Source of the DNA: Calycina herbarum
Lineage: Eukaryota > Ascomycota > Leotiomycetes > Helotiales > Pezizellaceae
NCBI GenBank assembly: GCA_001414485.1
Contig: LLEY01000042.1
Coordinates: forward strand, 248,001 to 312,000
DNA: 64,000 nucleotides
Direction: 5' to 3'
How positions within the stretch are numbered: position 1 is the stretch's first letter; every line of letters starts with the position of its first letter. A program made the position numbers and the translations under genes. The notes beneath the pieces were generated by a model, which saw nothing but the letters and a program-made list of their open reading frames with translations, was not told where the DNA came from and ran no database searches. Below are positions 43,295 through 57,160 of the stretch, in pieces.

Positions 43295-45595
43295 TCAAAA
43301 GAAATTGGTACTCTCTTCAGGAAGTTCTTTTTCTACTTCATGGGGCAAGTCAAAAACCTCATTCGGCGCGTCAATGCCAAAAACAAGCTCCCTAACCTTC
43401 CCAAGAACGATTCTCCCTACATCCACTAAACCATCCTTCGAATATATACTCGTAAATAGTCTCATAAGCTCCTGTCCGAATTCGTGTTTGCTTTAATGAA
43501 CCGCTGGGCAATAAAATATTTCACTTCCTCCACATTCTTGTTATCGCCGCTGAACCCACCCAACTCATTCTCAATTGGAACTTTCAGAATCTTCTTCTCT
43601 AGAATATCCATTTGGCGAAAACCAGGAGGATCTTCGAGCACTTTAGTTCTTCCGTCGTCTTCTCACAGAGGCTTTTAAAAGTATTGAAATCCGCAACTAG
43701 GCGATTGGTTGCTCCATCTTCCCAAAGAGATCGATCATACGCTGAAATGTCGACAACGAAAATGATGACTCCCACTGTTTGAAATAGGTGTGTCCACTTC
43801 TTCCGCTGCGTTCGCTCGCCGCCTGTATCTGTCAATCTGAACTCCATGTCATCAAATGTTAAGGGTAAAGTATGGACGTCAATGGTTCGGGTGCGCGTCG
43901 TGAGGATGTCTTCGTTGTTGGGGACATAATCAGGATCACTGAAACGTTTTTGCTGAACTAAACAGGTTTTTTTGAAACAGAAATATCAGCGAAGTTCAGT
44001 AGTCTGGTTTGGAAGACTTACTAGGCAGCACCATCTTGCAAGTGATACTCGGCTGATCTCTCGACCGCTTCTCGGACTTCAATTTGGGACCAAAGCGAAT
44101 CTACTGTATCAAATATATCCTTGGTAAAATGCTCACTCCGGTTTACTTGCATGTGGCTCAAATCTAGTATCCTCCTTGTATTCGTGGTGTGGATATCCGG
44201 TAGGTCTTGAAAGAACTCTAGAGATATTCCCAGCTTCTCCATGGCACTGAGGACATCAGCCATGCTCTGAATCGTGTTGAGGAGTATGATTTCTTTGAAA
44301 TGTAGTCGATCTTTCATGGTCCAGCCACCATTAGATAATGCTCCGATTGAGTTGAAAATAGTGGCTTTGCCACTAATGCTGCATCCAAAAAGAGCGACAT
44401 TGAAGGGAGACTCGAGTGGGGTCTTCATAGGGTCTATTTGAGCCTTTGGGTTTTGCTTGGAGAGACTCTTTCGTTTCTGAAAGCCTTTGCGGAATAGCCG
44501 TGTTATTTTTGGGGGAGGTGGGCCTTGTTTACTAATAAGCTGTATTGTTGCATCGGTCTTGTTGGATTGGAGGCTGCTAGTCTCGCTTAAAATAGATTTT
44601 CGCACTGAATTCCTCCTGCCCAAAATACTGCTAGCATAAGCAGACTGTGAACTGGACATGTTCACTTCCACTGTCTGTGTGATATCTCCATCGTTTTGAA
44701 CCCATCTTTTGAAAGCCCAATATATCGAAGGCGCTCTAGGACGCTTATTGTACTTCGGCACAGAGTAGTCCCCTGTTGGGCTGAGGCCGTCTCTCATCGA
44801 GGGCCCTGGTTGAGTTTCTACACCAATAGAAACTGGTTGGAGTTCCAATTCGATAGTTCTTTGCTGTGGGAGTTGACTCTTTGACGCAGCGGTCCTCATA
44901 TTTGACCTTAGTGCTGCTCGATATACAGCTGTCGTAATAACTTCACCGTCGAAATCAAAATTGTTGTCCAGGAGAACCGAGTTATTCGATACCGCAAAGA
45001 AAGACTCCGAGTATTTGAGGGATAGCAGAGATGTGGGTTATCTTCATTTCGCTTAATGACCTGGCGACTTCCAGCCGTCCTCAGAAATGAGTTGCGCTCA
45101 AAAGCAGTTCGGCTAGGGCTTTGTTAGTATTGATCTCAAGAGTTGCAAAGAAGGCTGACATACCAATGTAACACTATGAGAAGATTCAATGCAGTTGTTT
45201 GATTGTTGAGTAAATTGGTAAACTCATTCAAGTTCGATTCAGCCTACAAGAATCCCACCTTCCCACTGAAATTCAAACCATTTTCAACTCCGTCACAACT
45301 AAGCTGGGAAATGCGCTCCTCTAAGACCTGGGTCAGGAGCATGCATCCATCTAAGGCAACATTGAGATCCGAAAGTAGCTGCTCGTACTGAGGCGCATTT
45401 ATAAAACTCGATCTCATCAATTGGGCAATTTGATCCAATGCTGCTTTGATGGTCGTCAACTTTCCGATCAGAAGACTGACGGTAAGGCTGGAGTTACTGA
45501 ATTTTGATTGGAGGGTAAGGAGACAATGTCTTTCCGAACACGTCGCTGATTCCAACGAGAGAGCCAACAAGTCCGATTACCGAGACCGGATCCAT
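43295..45595 (-). pseudogene. Decayed G-protein alpha subunit-like gene with a fungal N-terminal domain
   Basis: The minus strand begins MDPVSVIGLVGSL at 45595, a start typical of fungal signalling/NLR-like proteins. It breaks frame near 45530 and continues LTLQSKFSNSSLTVSLLIGK to a TAG at 45244-45246. The frame resumes after an intron and a further shift as SLLSLKYSESFFAVSNNSVL. The G-alpha part follows: a degenerate P-loop GCSISGKAT, the helical domain, a switch-I-like RTRT, switch II DTGGERTQRKKW, and AKMD in place of NKxD. One base is missing before AKMD (about 43612), and another shift lies near 43480. The end VRELVFGIDAPNE lies in a third frame. About five disablements make this a pseudogene. 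A GT..AG pair around the 43612 break exists but would delete the NKxD region, so I prefer a frameshift. Confidence 0.8.
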
Positions 45596-46781
45596 AATTG
45601 TCTCAAGAGCTCATATTATGAAGCTCGAGAACTTAATTCTGCGAGGGTGTTGATGTCTCCTCGTGGTACTGCTGCAGCCTCGAGGTAGGTGACTCGGTGG
45701 CCGGCTTCACGTGTTGGCAAAAGGAAGTACCACTCAACACTTTCTCTCAAATATCAAATAAAAGCGACATTGATGGCGTTTCATCTCCTCCAAATAGCCT
45801 GTATAAGAAGCGGAATCAATGTTAGTACTTTTGTAAGAAAGCTTAAATCTCTACCAACTGGGACCTCAGCATTGGGGTCATTGCGCGCTTGATAGTGATA
45901 TATAAAACCCCCGGCTGGAGAAAAATTGAATTTCCAGAGGACAGTGGAAAATTAGATGAGAACCAAGTAGCTAAGACATATATTGTTTTGGAAGTCCGAA
46001 ACACATTTATCTATCTTCTCTATTCCTCTGCGAGAACACTGAATTTATTCAGTTACATCAAGGCTTTAATTGATTATTTTGTAATTATTATGTAAAATAT
46101 AAAATATAAACAAATAATTTTTTTTTTAGGAACCTTTTAACACTTGTTTCTTGAGTTAACATCTAAAACAGCTGAAATAAGATAAACAAACCAATAAGAA
46201 CTTTTATATCAACTACTAGAGTAAGTTTTCTAAGTCATTATTAAATACTTGTTTAATGTCATTTATTCTTTATTGAAATCTCATCTAGATAGAACAAAAT
46301 TATTATCACTGATGATCTTCTGATAGCTATCAAGTCGAGAGCAAATCTAATTTTCATCTGGATGTTGTTTTTGATATCCCCTCTTCTGTCTAAGCGACTT
46401 TTTGTTATAACTTTTTACTCCAATTTGCAAAACTTTGCAAAGAGGATGAGGCCTGTAGTGAGAAGGCTTAGCAACGGTTGACGATGTGCCTCGGCAATGC
46501 TGTAAACATGCAACTGGCAATTGCCACCTCGATGGCGGCAGATCGTATACATAGTGTTGTTGTAGTGTTCTGATAGGTCGTTATGGATTTGATTTTATTT
46601 GAAACTAACGCGGAGGAGGTTATTATTATAAAAATGATGAGAAAACTAAACCCTAAACTCAATTCTTCCACCTACCCGAGTTACGAAGCCCCTTCTTAAT
46701 TTGATGTCTTTTCATGGGATTCTCAAGACTGTGCCTATCCTGCTTCTTTGTTCTGATTGTTCTTGTTCTAGGTTGTCATTG
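45596..46781. other. AT-rich intergenic region, no gene seen
   Basis: About 1.2 kb. From 45900 onward it is strongly AT-rich, with stops in all frames. Confidence 0.6.
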
Positions 46782-48131
46782 CTAAATTAGAGCAAATTCC
46801 TGTATAAGCCACAAATAGCGTTGACCTTTCCCAGCTTTTATTATCGCAACGTACTGGTCGAATTGGCTTTTAATCCACTTTTTCCCCTCGTTCTTCGTGT
46901 ACTTTCTCCAGGCTGTCTCTAACACACTTAGACCGGTGTGGAATTGTCTGAGCTGGTAAAGGAGAGGGACGTAAAACCGCACTTCCTTGAAGGGAATTGA
47001 AGTACGGTATTGTTTGTAATATTGCCAGCCGTTGAATGCATGGTCGTAAGCTTCGGTTTCTAAACCGAGCTTGGCCTCGACACGAGAGCATTCGAGGAGG
47101 GAACTAGCGATTATATCTTCGAAGGGTGAAAAGAAGGCTTTGTGAGCGTCTCTAAGGTAGTTAAATGGGATCAAATAGTAGGCGCGAGCACTTACAAGGT
47201 CGCCTTTAGTGAAAAATGCCTTTGCTTTCTTCTGTGCTTTTTGGGAAAACTCAATGGAGGATCGGTCCTCGTACGGAGCTTGATAAATACCCTGAGCCAG
47301 TGGCTGGAGAAGGCTGAAGGTGTTTTAATCAAAGTTAATGTCGATTTCGAGTGGGAAATCGGAGCCCAGTCGAAGATTTTCCAAGCAATGGATCTAGTCC
47401 TTGAGGATTATGTCGCTTCGGCCAAAATTGTCAAATGAGGAATTGACAGTGAGCTTCATTTTATCAAATTTCGTGAGATCTGTGTGTTCAAGGTTTGCTT
47501 GGAAACCGTTTAGGATATCAACCAGTCTATCGAGGTACCGAAGGTCAAAGACTAAAGTAGGATAGTTGTGGCCATGTCGACGTGCCTCTTCTTCGCTGAC
47601 GTAATTTTCATGGCCTAGTGTAATTCCAAGAGGCGAGGAGAAATTACGCTTTTGCTCAGCTGTAATTATTTTCGACGGGATGGTTTGGCAGAAAATGGCT
47701 AAAGTAAAATGATCGGCAAAAGTGAGGGCCATGAAGCCACGTCTTTTAAAGTAGGCTTGGGCTTCGAACGAAATCGCTTTGTTGACTCGAAAGATGTTTG
47801 TTTCAATGTTGTAGAAGTTAATAAACCCTTTATCGTCATCGTACCCAAAAGCGTCGTCGTTCTCCTTAGTGATGGTGAGGGGCTGATTGAAGAGGTATCC
47901 ATAAATCGTATTCTTGACTTCGGTAGGCAGGGGCAGTTTGACAAAGTTGGCCTCATTTTGGGTGTCGTGGGTGATATTGTCGAAGAGTGTCGGGTAATAT
48001 GAGCTGTGATTGTTGATTCCTTTTCCCCAGCCCGAAGTACGAGACTCATGATGGTGTTGAGAAGGTGGAAGTATTGAGTAGCGCCGACTTGTGGTTTTGA
48101 TAATCTCCGGGAAAAAATCGATCGTTAACGA
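46782..48131 (-). pseudogene. F-box-like hypothetical gene with two in-frame stops
   Basis: A single minus-strand frame runs from about 48131 to a TAG at 46782. It is protein-like throughout: LPLPTEVKNTIYGYLF resembles the LPxEVRxxIY start of fungal F-box-like proteins. It is followed by FYNIETNIFRVNKAISFEAQ, later KAQKKAKAFFTKGDLVSARA, and RVEAKLGLETEAYDHAFNGW, which suggests TPR-like helices. Two stops, TAG at 47394-47396 and TAA at 47325-47327, lie 23 codons apart in that frame with coding sense on both sides and between them. No GT..AG intron removes both. The frame has no ATG before the F-box-like motif, so the start also seems lost or lies in an unseen exon. Confidence 0.65.
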
Positions 48132-49739
48132 AGACTGCCTGCGAAGAAAATCTTCTTAAGGGAAGATCCAATTTATAGTATTTATGCCTCTTAGCCTGTG
48201 TGCAATCGCGGCGCTATTTTAGTAGATACTTGTGACTCGTTCCAAGATCAAAGTGTATCGACGCTAGGTCTTGCTTGATCGCACTGCAAATGAACTAACT
48301 AGCACCAAAATATGAGTCAGAAAAGCAGGACGTTCCACCCGAGAGAGGCAGGGGTCATGGCTCGCCTAACTGCGAACAAAACACTGTTATACCATGTAGT
48401 TTATGTCAGTAGTGCTAGTGTTACTTCCACGGACATTTGAAATGTAATCTCTACTCTCGAATATAGATACGAAGTAATTTAAAACCCCCAGTTTGAAAAC
48501 GCCAAAAAATTGTTAGATTTCAAAGATGGAGGACATTTCTGAATTCAAGTAGATAAGACCTCGATTATTAAAGTCTAAGATACATTTATCTATCTTCTCT
48601 ATCCATTTGTAAAAACACATAATAAACTGAAGTCAATTTGAAGAAAATACTCTCATTAAAGTACCCTTACAACAAAGTATTCAAAATGTAAGTATCTAGA
48701 CGTCTTCTGTTTTATATAATTATTAAAATGAGAATTTATCTATATTCTGATTAATTTTCTAAATACGTTCAAAAAATCTGATATAAAAATATGAGCTTCC
48801 GAAAGGACTAGCATAGTAAACATATCTGATTATTATACTTCATTGGCAATTTCTTTCATCCTTTCCAAATGTCCCAACATTTTATAGTAAAATAATTGAA
48901 AAGATGATTTTACAAGAAATCAATATTTCAACATGAAGTTTGTAATAACAACAGCTTCTATTAGTTCTCTTAGCTACGACTGTCATTGATAAACAAAAGC
49001 ATCCAAAATCAACCTCGCTGTCTTTTCTATAACATAATTCGTTGTTATTCTCAATAACACCGCCCATTTCATCCTCGCTATCAAAAACATCCCTACCATC
49101 TGAAAACCTTACAAAAAAGAGCATCTCACAATCGAAAACTTCAATATGTTCAGAGTATTTATTCTTCTAATAGAATCTTAGCAGTGAACAAGTAAAAAGA
49201 TGAACAAGCGATATCTTATTTCGCAAAGGAGACCAGCATGTTCTGAGAACCACTTTGTTTAATTCCATCATATGGCAAGAATGTATCACCAGATTCTCCT
49301 AGCCTTGTAGTTTTCTAGAGAGAGAAGAAGAAGGCAATGGGACTGTTTCTCTTATCTTATGAGAATGCACTAGTATTAGGGTAGCAAATATTACGATGTG
49401 CAACAGAAGAATTATATATACCAATGATAGGTGTAGGCATGGTGGTCGTGAATTCACCGTCGATGTAGAGGAGAGGTCTTCTTTCTTATGATTGATTTCT
49501 TTCGTATCTACCTAACTACCTATGTAAAAGGGATCGTGCAACAGTCCTTGGAGATCCTATTGATATCCTGACCAACAAATCTTCGTTGAGCTCCATTTCC
49601 ATGCACCCCTCTGAAAAAGGAAAATTTATCATAATCTTCATCTCTCCAATAGGTCCTCCCATATCCCATATCCCACCCCAAACCCTCCATTCTCAGTTTC
49701 CCCCATTCCTTCCTTCATTCCCAGCCCTCAAATCCCCCA
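48132..49739. other. AT-rich intergenic region, no gene seen
   Basis: About 1.6 kb. An 80-codon minus-strand frame at 48882-49124 has no recognisable features. The right end probably holds the MOG1 3' UTR. Confidence 0.5.
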
Positions 49740-50468
49740 TCAAACCTCCGAAAAAAGACCCCAATCCTTAATCTTAAAAGTCTCCCAAATCCTCGCCGCA
49801 ATCTCAACACTATTCTCAATTAACTTCCCCTGTTTGCCCATCTGCATATCAACCTCCTCCTCCGTATACTCCCCCTTAATATGCGGAACATTGATGGTAA
49901 CAAGAATATCCGTGCTTTCCTTTTCCAATCTGATCAGCGTAAGGACGATAGCTGTGAAATCAGGACTCTTAGAGCCTGGCTGTGGAGGTGGTGTTTGTGT
50001 AGCGATCAAGGTGTAAGATGGTGTTCCTTCACTTTTTGAGAGATGGTGGTTAGCACGTGATGAAAATCAAAGAGAAGTGGTGTGAGGTGGGGGAAGGGGA
50101 GACGAACGGAAGTTTGGAGAATACAGTATTAGAGGTATTCCAGACTTTAACGGTATCGATGTCGGAATCGACGATATCTTCAAGATGGGTTGTCAAGGCT
50201 GCGCCGTCGACGGCTGGGCCAGAGCCTGGGAGACCGACTCGTTCGGTGATGTCGAAGATGATGCTTGTGAAGCCATCTTTATCGAGATAGACTTCTTGAT
50301 GATCGGGGACTTGTCGGATGGTACTGGGCCTATTGTTAGTATGTGGAAATGCAATGAAATATGTAGATATGTAGATCGAGGCTGGACTTACCTGACGTCG
50401 GCGAAGTTGGAAGGGAGGTCTACGATAAGAGCCCCGCCAAAGAGGGGTGTGCTGCGGAAGTTGGACAT
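49740..50468 (-). CDS. MOG1: Ran-binding nuclear import factor Mog1
   Basis: Exons 50392-50468, 50108-50329 and 49740-50031 encode 196 aa, the usual Mog1 length. The N terminus MSNFRSTPLFGGALIVDLPS is the family signature (FxGGAI/L). It is followed by RQVPDHQEVYLDKDGFTSII, a conserved loop that contacts Ran, and IVLTLIRLEKESTDILVTIN near the C terminus. In yeast Mog1 releases nucleotide from Ran/Gsp1 and supports protein import. The second intron uses donor GTTCGT, which is weak but gives the conserved EGTPSYTLIATQ junction. Confidence 0.93.
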
Positions 50469-51553
50469 TTTCGATATCTGACGAGGGTGTGAACTTTTTG
50501 ATGTCGTTGAATTTGTTTCGAAAGAATGAAGATGATGTTTTTACTCGGCAGTAGCTGTGCACCTTTCTACAGCCTTTTGTACTTGGGCGATGATTCAAGG
50601 CACAGCTGTTATTCACAATCTTCTCTTGATGCCTAACTTTTCTGAGGCAGCCGGATTTTTGAAACGTTCCGGAGTCGAGATACTTCAAAATGAGTCAACG
50701 GGAGAAGAATTGTAGGTACAAAAAGTCAACGCCTGAACTGATATGTTCAAATCAAAGAGCAAAGAAAGTTGGCAGGCAAGTGCCGAGTTTCCGTAGCCTT
50801 GCCGAGTATGAGGTGAAAGTGGAGTTGAGCACCTTCTCGCTTGTAGAGCAAACAGCAGTTGAACAAAAATCATCATCGCGCGATCAAAACGCCATGGAAA
50901 AAATAAAAAAAGCAAAAAGAAGAAGTTTCTGATAACAGAAGTTTGGTTACAAAGATTGAATGAATGGAGTATAATGGGCATGAACCACGGTCATCTCTGG
51001 TAAAAGGCAAGAAATGAATTCTGAGCTAGTTTGTCCCACTCCAGTCCCAGCATAGTGCTATTAGTGTTTATGAAGACTGTCTGTTGGGGCCCGCTTTGCT
51101 TATCCCGAGGTCCACAAATTTCACCCGTTTGAGATGCGACCTACAATTTGCTTGCGAGGTCCGACTTTGTAATTGTATCTTGACTTATAATTCTGCGTTT
51201 ATTGCTACATGAGGGGATTGGTCATTGGATTGCATTTTGTAAGAAGTAGTTAGGGCCATAATGACTTTTCCTTTGCACCGTGGGAATTCGAAGACCAAAT
51301 TTATAGAATTTGAACAAACGGTAGAGCGGTAGTTAGAACGTAAAGCTAGTCTCTTGGATCTATTCGAAAGAATTCAATTATCTAGCCAGATCAGGAAAGT
51401 GTCGTGGAATATTTATCAACTCCATCATCATCCCGCTCGTGGCAGCAAGAAAGCTCTCCACAAAAAAACACAACCCCGCGTTCCCAAAGCTCCCATCAAC
51501 AACAACCTCACACCACCAAACTTTCTCGCCCAAAACCACAAACAAAAACCACA
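50469..51553. other. Divergent intergenic region of MOG1 and HNT1
   Basis: About 1.1 kb without a credible gene. It contains the promoters of both neighbours. The sequence just before 51554 is CA-rich, as expected for a leader. Confidence 0.5.
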
Positions 51554-52534
51554 ATGTCTTCAGCAGCAGCCTGCATATTCTGCAAAATCGTCAAAGGTAC
51601 TATCCCTCTTTTTCCCATTCCCGTCCTCTTATGTTCCTTCCCTTCACCCTCCGAGTTCCCCGCGAGGTGCCCACCAACAGCCAGCCATACAAAGAAATCT
51701 AAAAGCTAACCTCTCAAACCAACCAGGCGACATCCCCTCCTTCAAACTCTTCGAATCCGATAAAGTCCTTGCGTTCTTGGATATCAATCCGCTTTCGAGA
51801 GGACATGCTGTATGTTTCCCTTCTTCCACCTCCAATGCCCAAGGGAGAAGACAAAGATGAGAATGATTGGATGGAGATGACAGCTAACAAATATCTACGA
51901 AATAAAGTTAGTAATCCCCAAATACCACGGCGAGAAATTAATCGATATTCCTGATGATCAATTATCCGAGATCTTGGTTCGTTGCTCCTCGTACCTTTCC
52001 TATCCGTATCCTCACAAACACACCATTGGCGGAACACTTGGAACATCGAAATGCCCAGTATAAGAAGAATGCGAAGGATTCAATAGCAGAAGTCAGGATA
52101 AATGCTGACAGAAAATAAACAAACAGCCAGTAGTAAAACAACTAGTCAAAGCAACCGGAGCAGAAAACTACAACGTCCTACAGAACAACGGTCGTATTGC
52201 ACATCAGGAGGTTGATCATGTATGTTCTCCCCCTACATCCCCACCTTACCCTTCCATTTCCAGCAAATACTAACTCAAAACTCATAGGTTCATTTCCATA
52301 TGGTACGTCCTAATTACCCCCTCCCAACAATCCCAAAGTCCCAATATTTAATCCCAAAAAGAAACCCTATGATGAACTACACACATACAACTTACAAAGG
52401 GGATAAGCTAACGCCTGACCTCACAGATCCCAAAACCAAACGAAGCAGAAGGAATGTCCATCGGCTGGCCGCAACAAAAAACCGACATGGAAGGATTGAA
52501 GGCCCTATTGGCAGATATCAAGTCCAAAATGTAA
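51554..52534 (+). CDS. HNT1: Histidine-triad (HIT) nucleotide hydrolase, Hnt1-like
   Basis: Six exons give 136 aa: 51554-51596, 51727-51809, 51908-51976, 52127-52219, 52288-52302 and a last exon ending at 52534. The protein begins MSSAAACIFCKIVKGDIPSF (CIFCKI is the HIT N-terminal hallmark). It continues LAFLDINPLSRGHALVIPKY and NNGRIAHQEVDHVHFHMIPK. The catalytic triad HVHFH is complete. HINT-type enzymes hydrolyse adenosine phosphoramidates such as AMP-lysine. The exon carrying VHFHM is only 15 nt. The acceptor of the third exon is AAAG followed by TTAGTAATC, chosen because it restores HALVIPKYH. Introns make up more than half of the locus. Confidence 0.93.
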
Positions 52535-53163
52535 ATATGTAGTCAGAAAATACCCCATACCCAACAGTCAAGCAACAAAGAAATCAACACCGAAAAAGTA
52601 AGAAGGAACGTGCCGGGAATCGTAAATCACAATACATGATTTTTTCTCATTAAAAAAAAGTGGTGAGCTTTTTGTTTTCGAGTTCCCTTTCTTTAATAAG
52701 TTTGTATGTACTTTTTACTCCGCTTTGGGGCCATGAACCCATACGCTCGCTCTCTCGTCTTTTGCTCTAGCTCAACGACCAAAGCAACCTGGAGGAACTA
52801 AAACATCACCCGCACCCATACCCAATACTAGGCAAATGATCAATCAATCGACATCTCGTAACCAAAATACAATGCTATTTTTGAAGCGGTGAATCTTATA
52901 TGTATTTGCTCCGAGGCCAAGATGCAACCTAATCCATACGCTCTCCTCCTCTCTCGCTCTACCTTAACGACCAAAGCAAGAAGGAGGAGGAATCAAAAAC
53001 CCCATGATCAACCATCTTTTTTATCCCAAATGCTACCAATCAAGTAACCACAACGCCCAAACCACCAAACATCTATTTCTTGATGCATATTATTATGTTA
53101 CAAGGCTCGAGGTAATCCATCTCCGCCCCATTCCGTCCTTTTCTTTATTTCTTCCCTCCAGTC
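52535..53163. other. Intergenic region with a short duplication
   Basis: About 630 bp between the convergent HNT1 and CRAL-TRIO genes. A block around 52738-52799 (CCATACGCTCGC, CTCTCG, AACGACCAAAGCAA, GGAGGA) recurs at 52933-52999 with changes. No gene was seen. Confidence 0.6.
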
Positions 53164-55200
<2,037 letters not shown>

Positions 55201-55719
55201 GGATGTTTCGCGGGAGGTCGTGTGAGAGGGTAGTACTTGAGTACGAGGGACTGTTGACTCCACCGAGAAGGAGGAAGTAGCTGAGGTGGGGGGAAGAGTT
55301 GCGAACGTAATGCGCCAATGGTACAGAACGAGGCCCAATCCAGATTCAATGCTCGGAAATAGGGAGACACGGGAGCACAAGACGAGGTAGAATACGACGT
55401 CTGTGAGTGAAGGATCGCGAAGTGACTTTTGAGAATGCGAAGGACTTACTTGGTCTATTTCCGAACGAGCCGCCTGTAGCCTGTGCCTGTCTTGGACTTT
55501 TCATAAAAGCGTCATCAACACAAATAAATTAGCCATTTTGCATTATGTCAACGCGGGGGAGCGAAAGTGTAAATCTCCGATAAACAACCCGATCTACTTC
55601 GGCCCGCTCGCGACACAAAACACCGCGTCTTCTTGAATCTATTGATGTCGCAGCAACCTCGCGCTGCCCGCCATTGACTGTCGTTGTAAGAGTTCTTATC
55701 CTTCAACAAACCGCCCAAA
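55201..55719. promoter_or_regulatory. Divergent region between the CRAL-TRIO gene and DAM1
   Basis: About 520 bp if the long CRAL-TRIO start is used. The upstream minus-strand frame stays open to 55380 without recognisable sequence. The two promoters lie here. No specific site was identified. Confidence 0.45.
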
Positions 55720-56518
55720 ATGTCCTCCACCACCCCCCAAGCAACCAGCAGCATCAAACGCTCCACCTCCGGCACCCGTCGACCCATCTCCCGCCCAACA
55801 ACCCCTCTACGCCCCTCCTCACGCTCCTCCTTGCGCGAATCCGGTCGAAACAGTGCTGGTGGAGGGATCTCCGATGCGCCCATAGAAGCATTTGAGCCTG
55901 CCTTTGCGGAATTGTCGGATTCCATGGCGGATTTGGAGGCCAATTTTATGCATTTGCAGTTGATGCATGAGAGTCTTGCGAGGTTTAGTGAGAACTTTGC
56001 CAGTTTTTTGTATGGGTTGAATATGAATGCTTTTTGTGTCGATTTTCCTGAGGTATGTTGGGTTTTGTGAGGGGTGGTTTGGTGCTTGCTGATGGGGTTT
56101 AGGCACCTATTCCGGATTCTTTTAGGAGAGCTAGGGAGCAGGAGGTTGATTTGGGTATGACTAGGAATATTAATATTTATAGAACAGGGCTAATTATATC
56201 ACAGGAAGATCTACAAATTCAGAGAGATTCCGAGGAGAGATCGATGGAGAAACAACATTCTTGTATGTCATGACTTTCTTGTATTATGAATTCCTCAATT
56301 CTAATGTTTGTAGGACCACCGACACATCATTCGTCGAAAATCCACCTACATCCTCCAAAGCCACCCCGAAATTCTCAACTCCCGCCCCAGCATCACGAGT
56401 AGCAAGCGGAGGTCGTGGTGGTATACCTTCTGCGAGAGGCGGCACTTCACGAGGTGGTGTTCGAGGGACTCGTGGAAGTGGTCTGGCTAGAGCAGCGAAA
56501 GGTCGTGCTGTGAGATAG
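55720..56518 (+). CDS. DAM1: DASH complex subunit Dam1
   Basis: About four exons separated by short introns, the first being GTATG at about 56054. The N terminus is Ser/Thr/Pro/Arg-rich (IKRSTSGTRRPISRPTTPLR). The Dam1 domain follows: AFEPAFAELSDSMADLEANF and HLQLMHESLARFSENFASFL, then the end LYGLNMNAFCVDFPE. A downstream ETTFLTTDTSF motif is typical, and the protein ends in a Gly/Arg-rich tail (RGGIPSARGGTSRGGVRG). Dam1 is a core subunit of the ring that couples kinetochores to spindle microtubules. The reading of the short exon at about 56205-56263 is uncertain: one frame gives GRSTNSERFRGEIDGETTFL, another EDLQIQRDSEE. The start codon is the first ATG and gives the family N terminus. Confidence 0.88.
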
Positions 56519-56615
56519 ATAGCGAAATATACCCCAATTGTGATTTTCCGGTAGCCATCTACACCAGGCCTGTCATACTAGTCTCTTGAATCGGATTTTG
56601 TGTGATATGATAACC

Positions 56616-57160
56616 TCAAGTCGCCTGTTCCTCGCCCACGAAGCCTGAGTCCTCCATCTCTACTTCCATATCGTGGGTCTTTTCTCTGGCTGCCTGTCGA
56701 GGACCGTTGTCGATTCGCATACCAACTGCAGCTTCCGCCTCTGCTTGTGTATATGCTCCCTCTTTCAAAAGCTTTAGTCTGAATATGCAATTAGCTTCCG
56801 GATACTTCTTGGCGATGGTAGGCATATCTACCTTCTCTTGTGTGTGCTTCCCTTTCGATGACCAACAAGACTATGCTCGCTCTCAAACCATTTCGCACAC
56901 TCCACACAATAAAATTCTCCCAAACCAGGAAGATCCTCAGCAGCCTTACTACTCTTGTGTTGTTCTAAATGTTTTGGGTCCCGTATATCGGCTTCGACTT
57001 GATCGACATCTCTACATATAATAGTTAGCAATACGGTGATGAGGTGGGATGAAATGGCGGGGCAAATTATCCATGCGCCGCACTTCTTTCAAAAAAAAGT
57101 AGCCAAATACCTCAAACGTCTTCTCGTCTTGGTCCGCGTGGTTTTCTGAGGGATTCCCAT
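56616..57160 (-). CDS. BUD20: Bud20-like C2H2 zinc-finger ribosome export factor
   Basis: Three exons (57111-57160, a middle exon ending near 56831, and a last exon from about 56777 to 56616) give 130 aa. The basic N terminus MGIPQKTTRTKTRRRLRDVD is followed by VEADIRDPKHLEQHKSSK. A single C2H2 zinc finger follows (CVECAKWFESEHSLVGHRKGSTH, here as CVEC at 52-55 and H68, H74), then KRRLKLLKEGAYTQAEAEAA. All of this matches Bud20/ZNF593, a shuttling factor for pre-60S export. The 3' intron was chosen because it joins THKRR to LKLLKEG in the family pattern. The other open frame at MPTIAKKYPEAN lies inside that intron. The C terminus is acidic. Confidence 0.9.

Noticed and set aside
43600..43680. 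GT..AG intron explaining the G-alpha frame break
   Set aside because: A pair exists, but splicing it would delete the NKxD-like segment and still leave the other shifts.
56779..56830. Separate small gene starting MPTIAKKYPEANC
   Set aside because: This is the third BUD20 intron region read through; splicing restores the conserved THKRRLKLLKEG junction.
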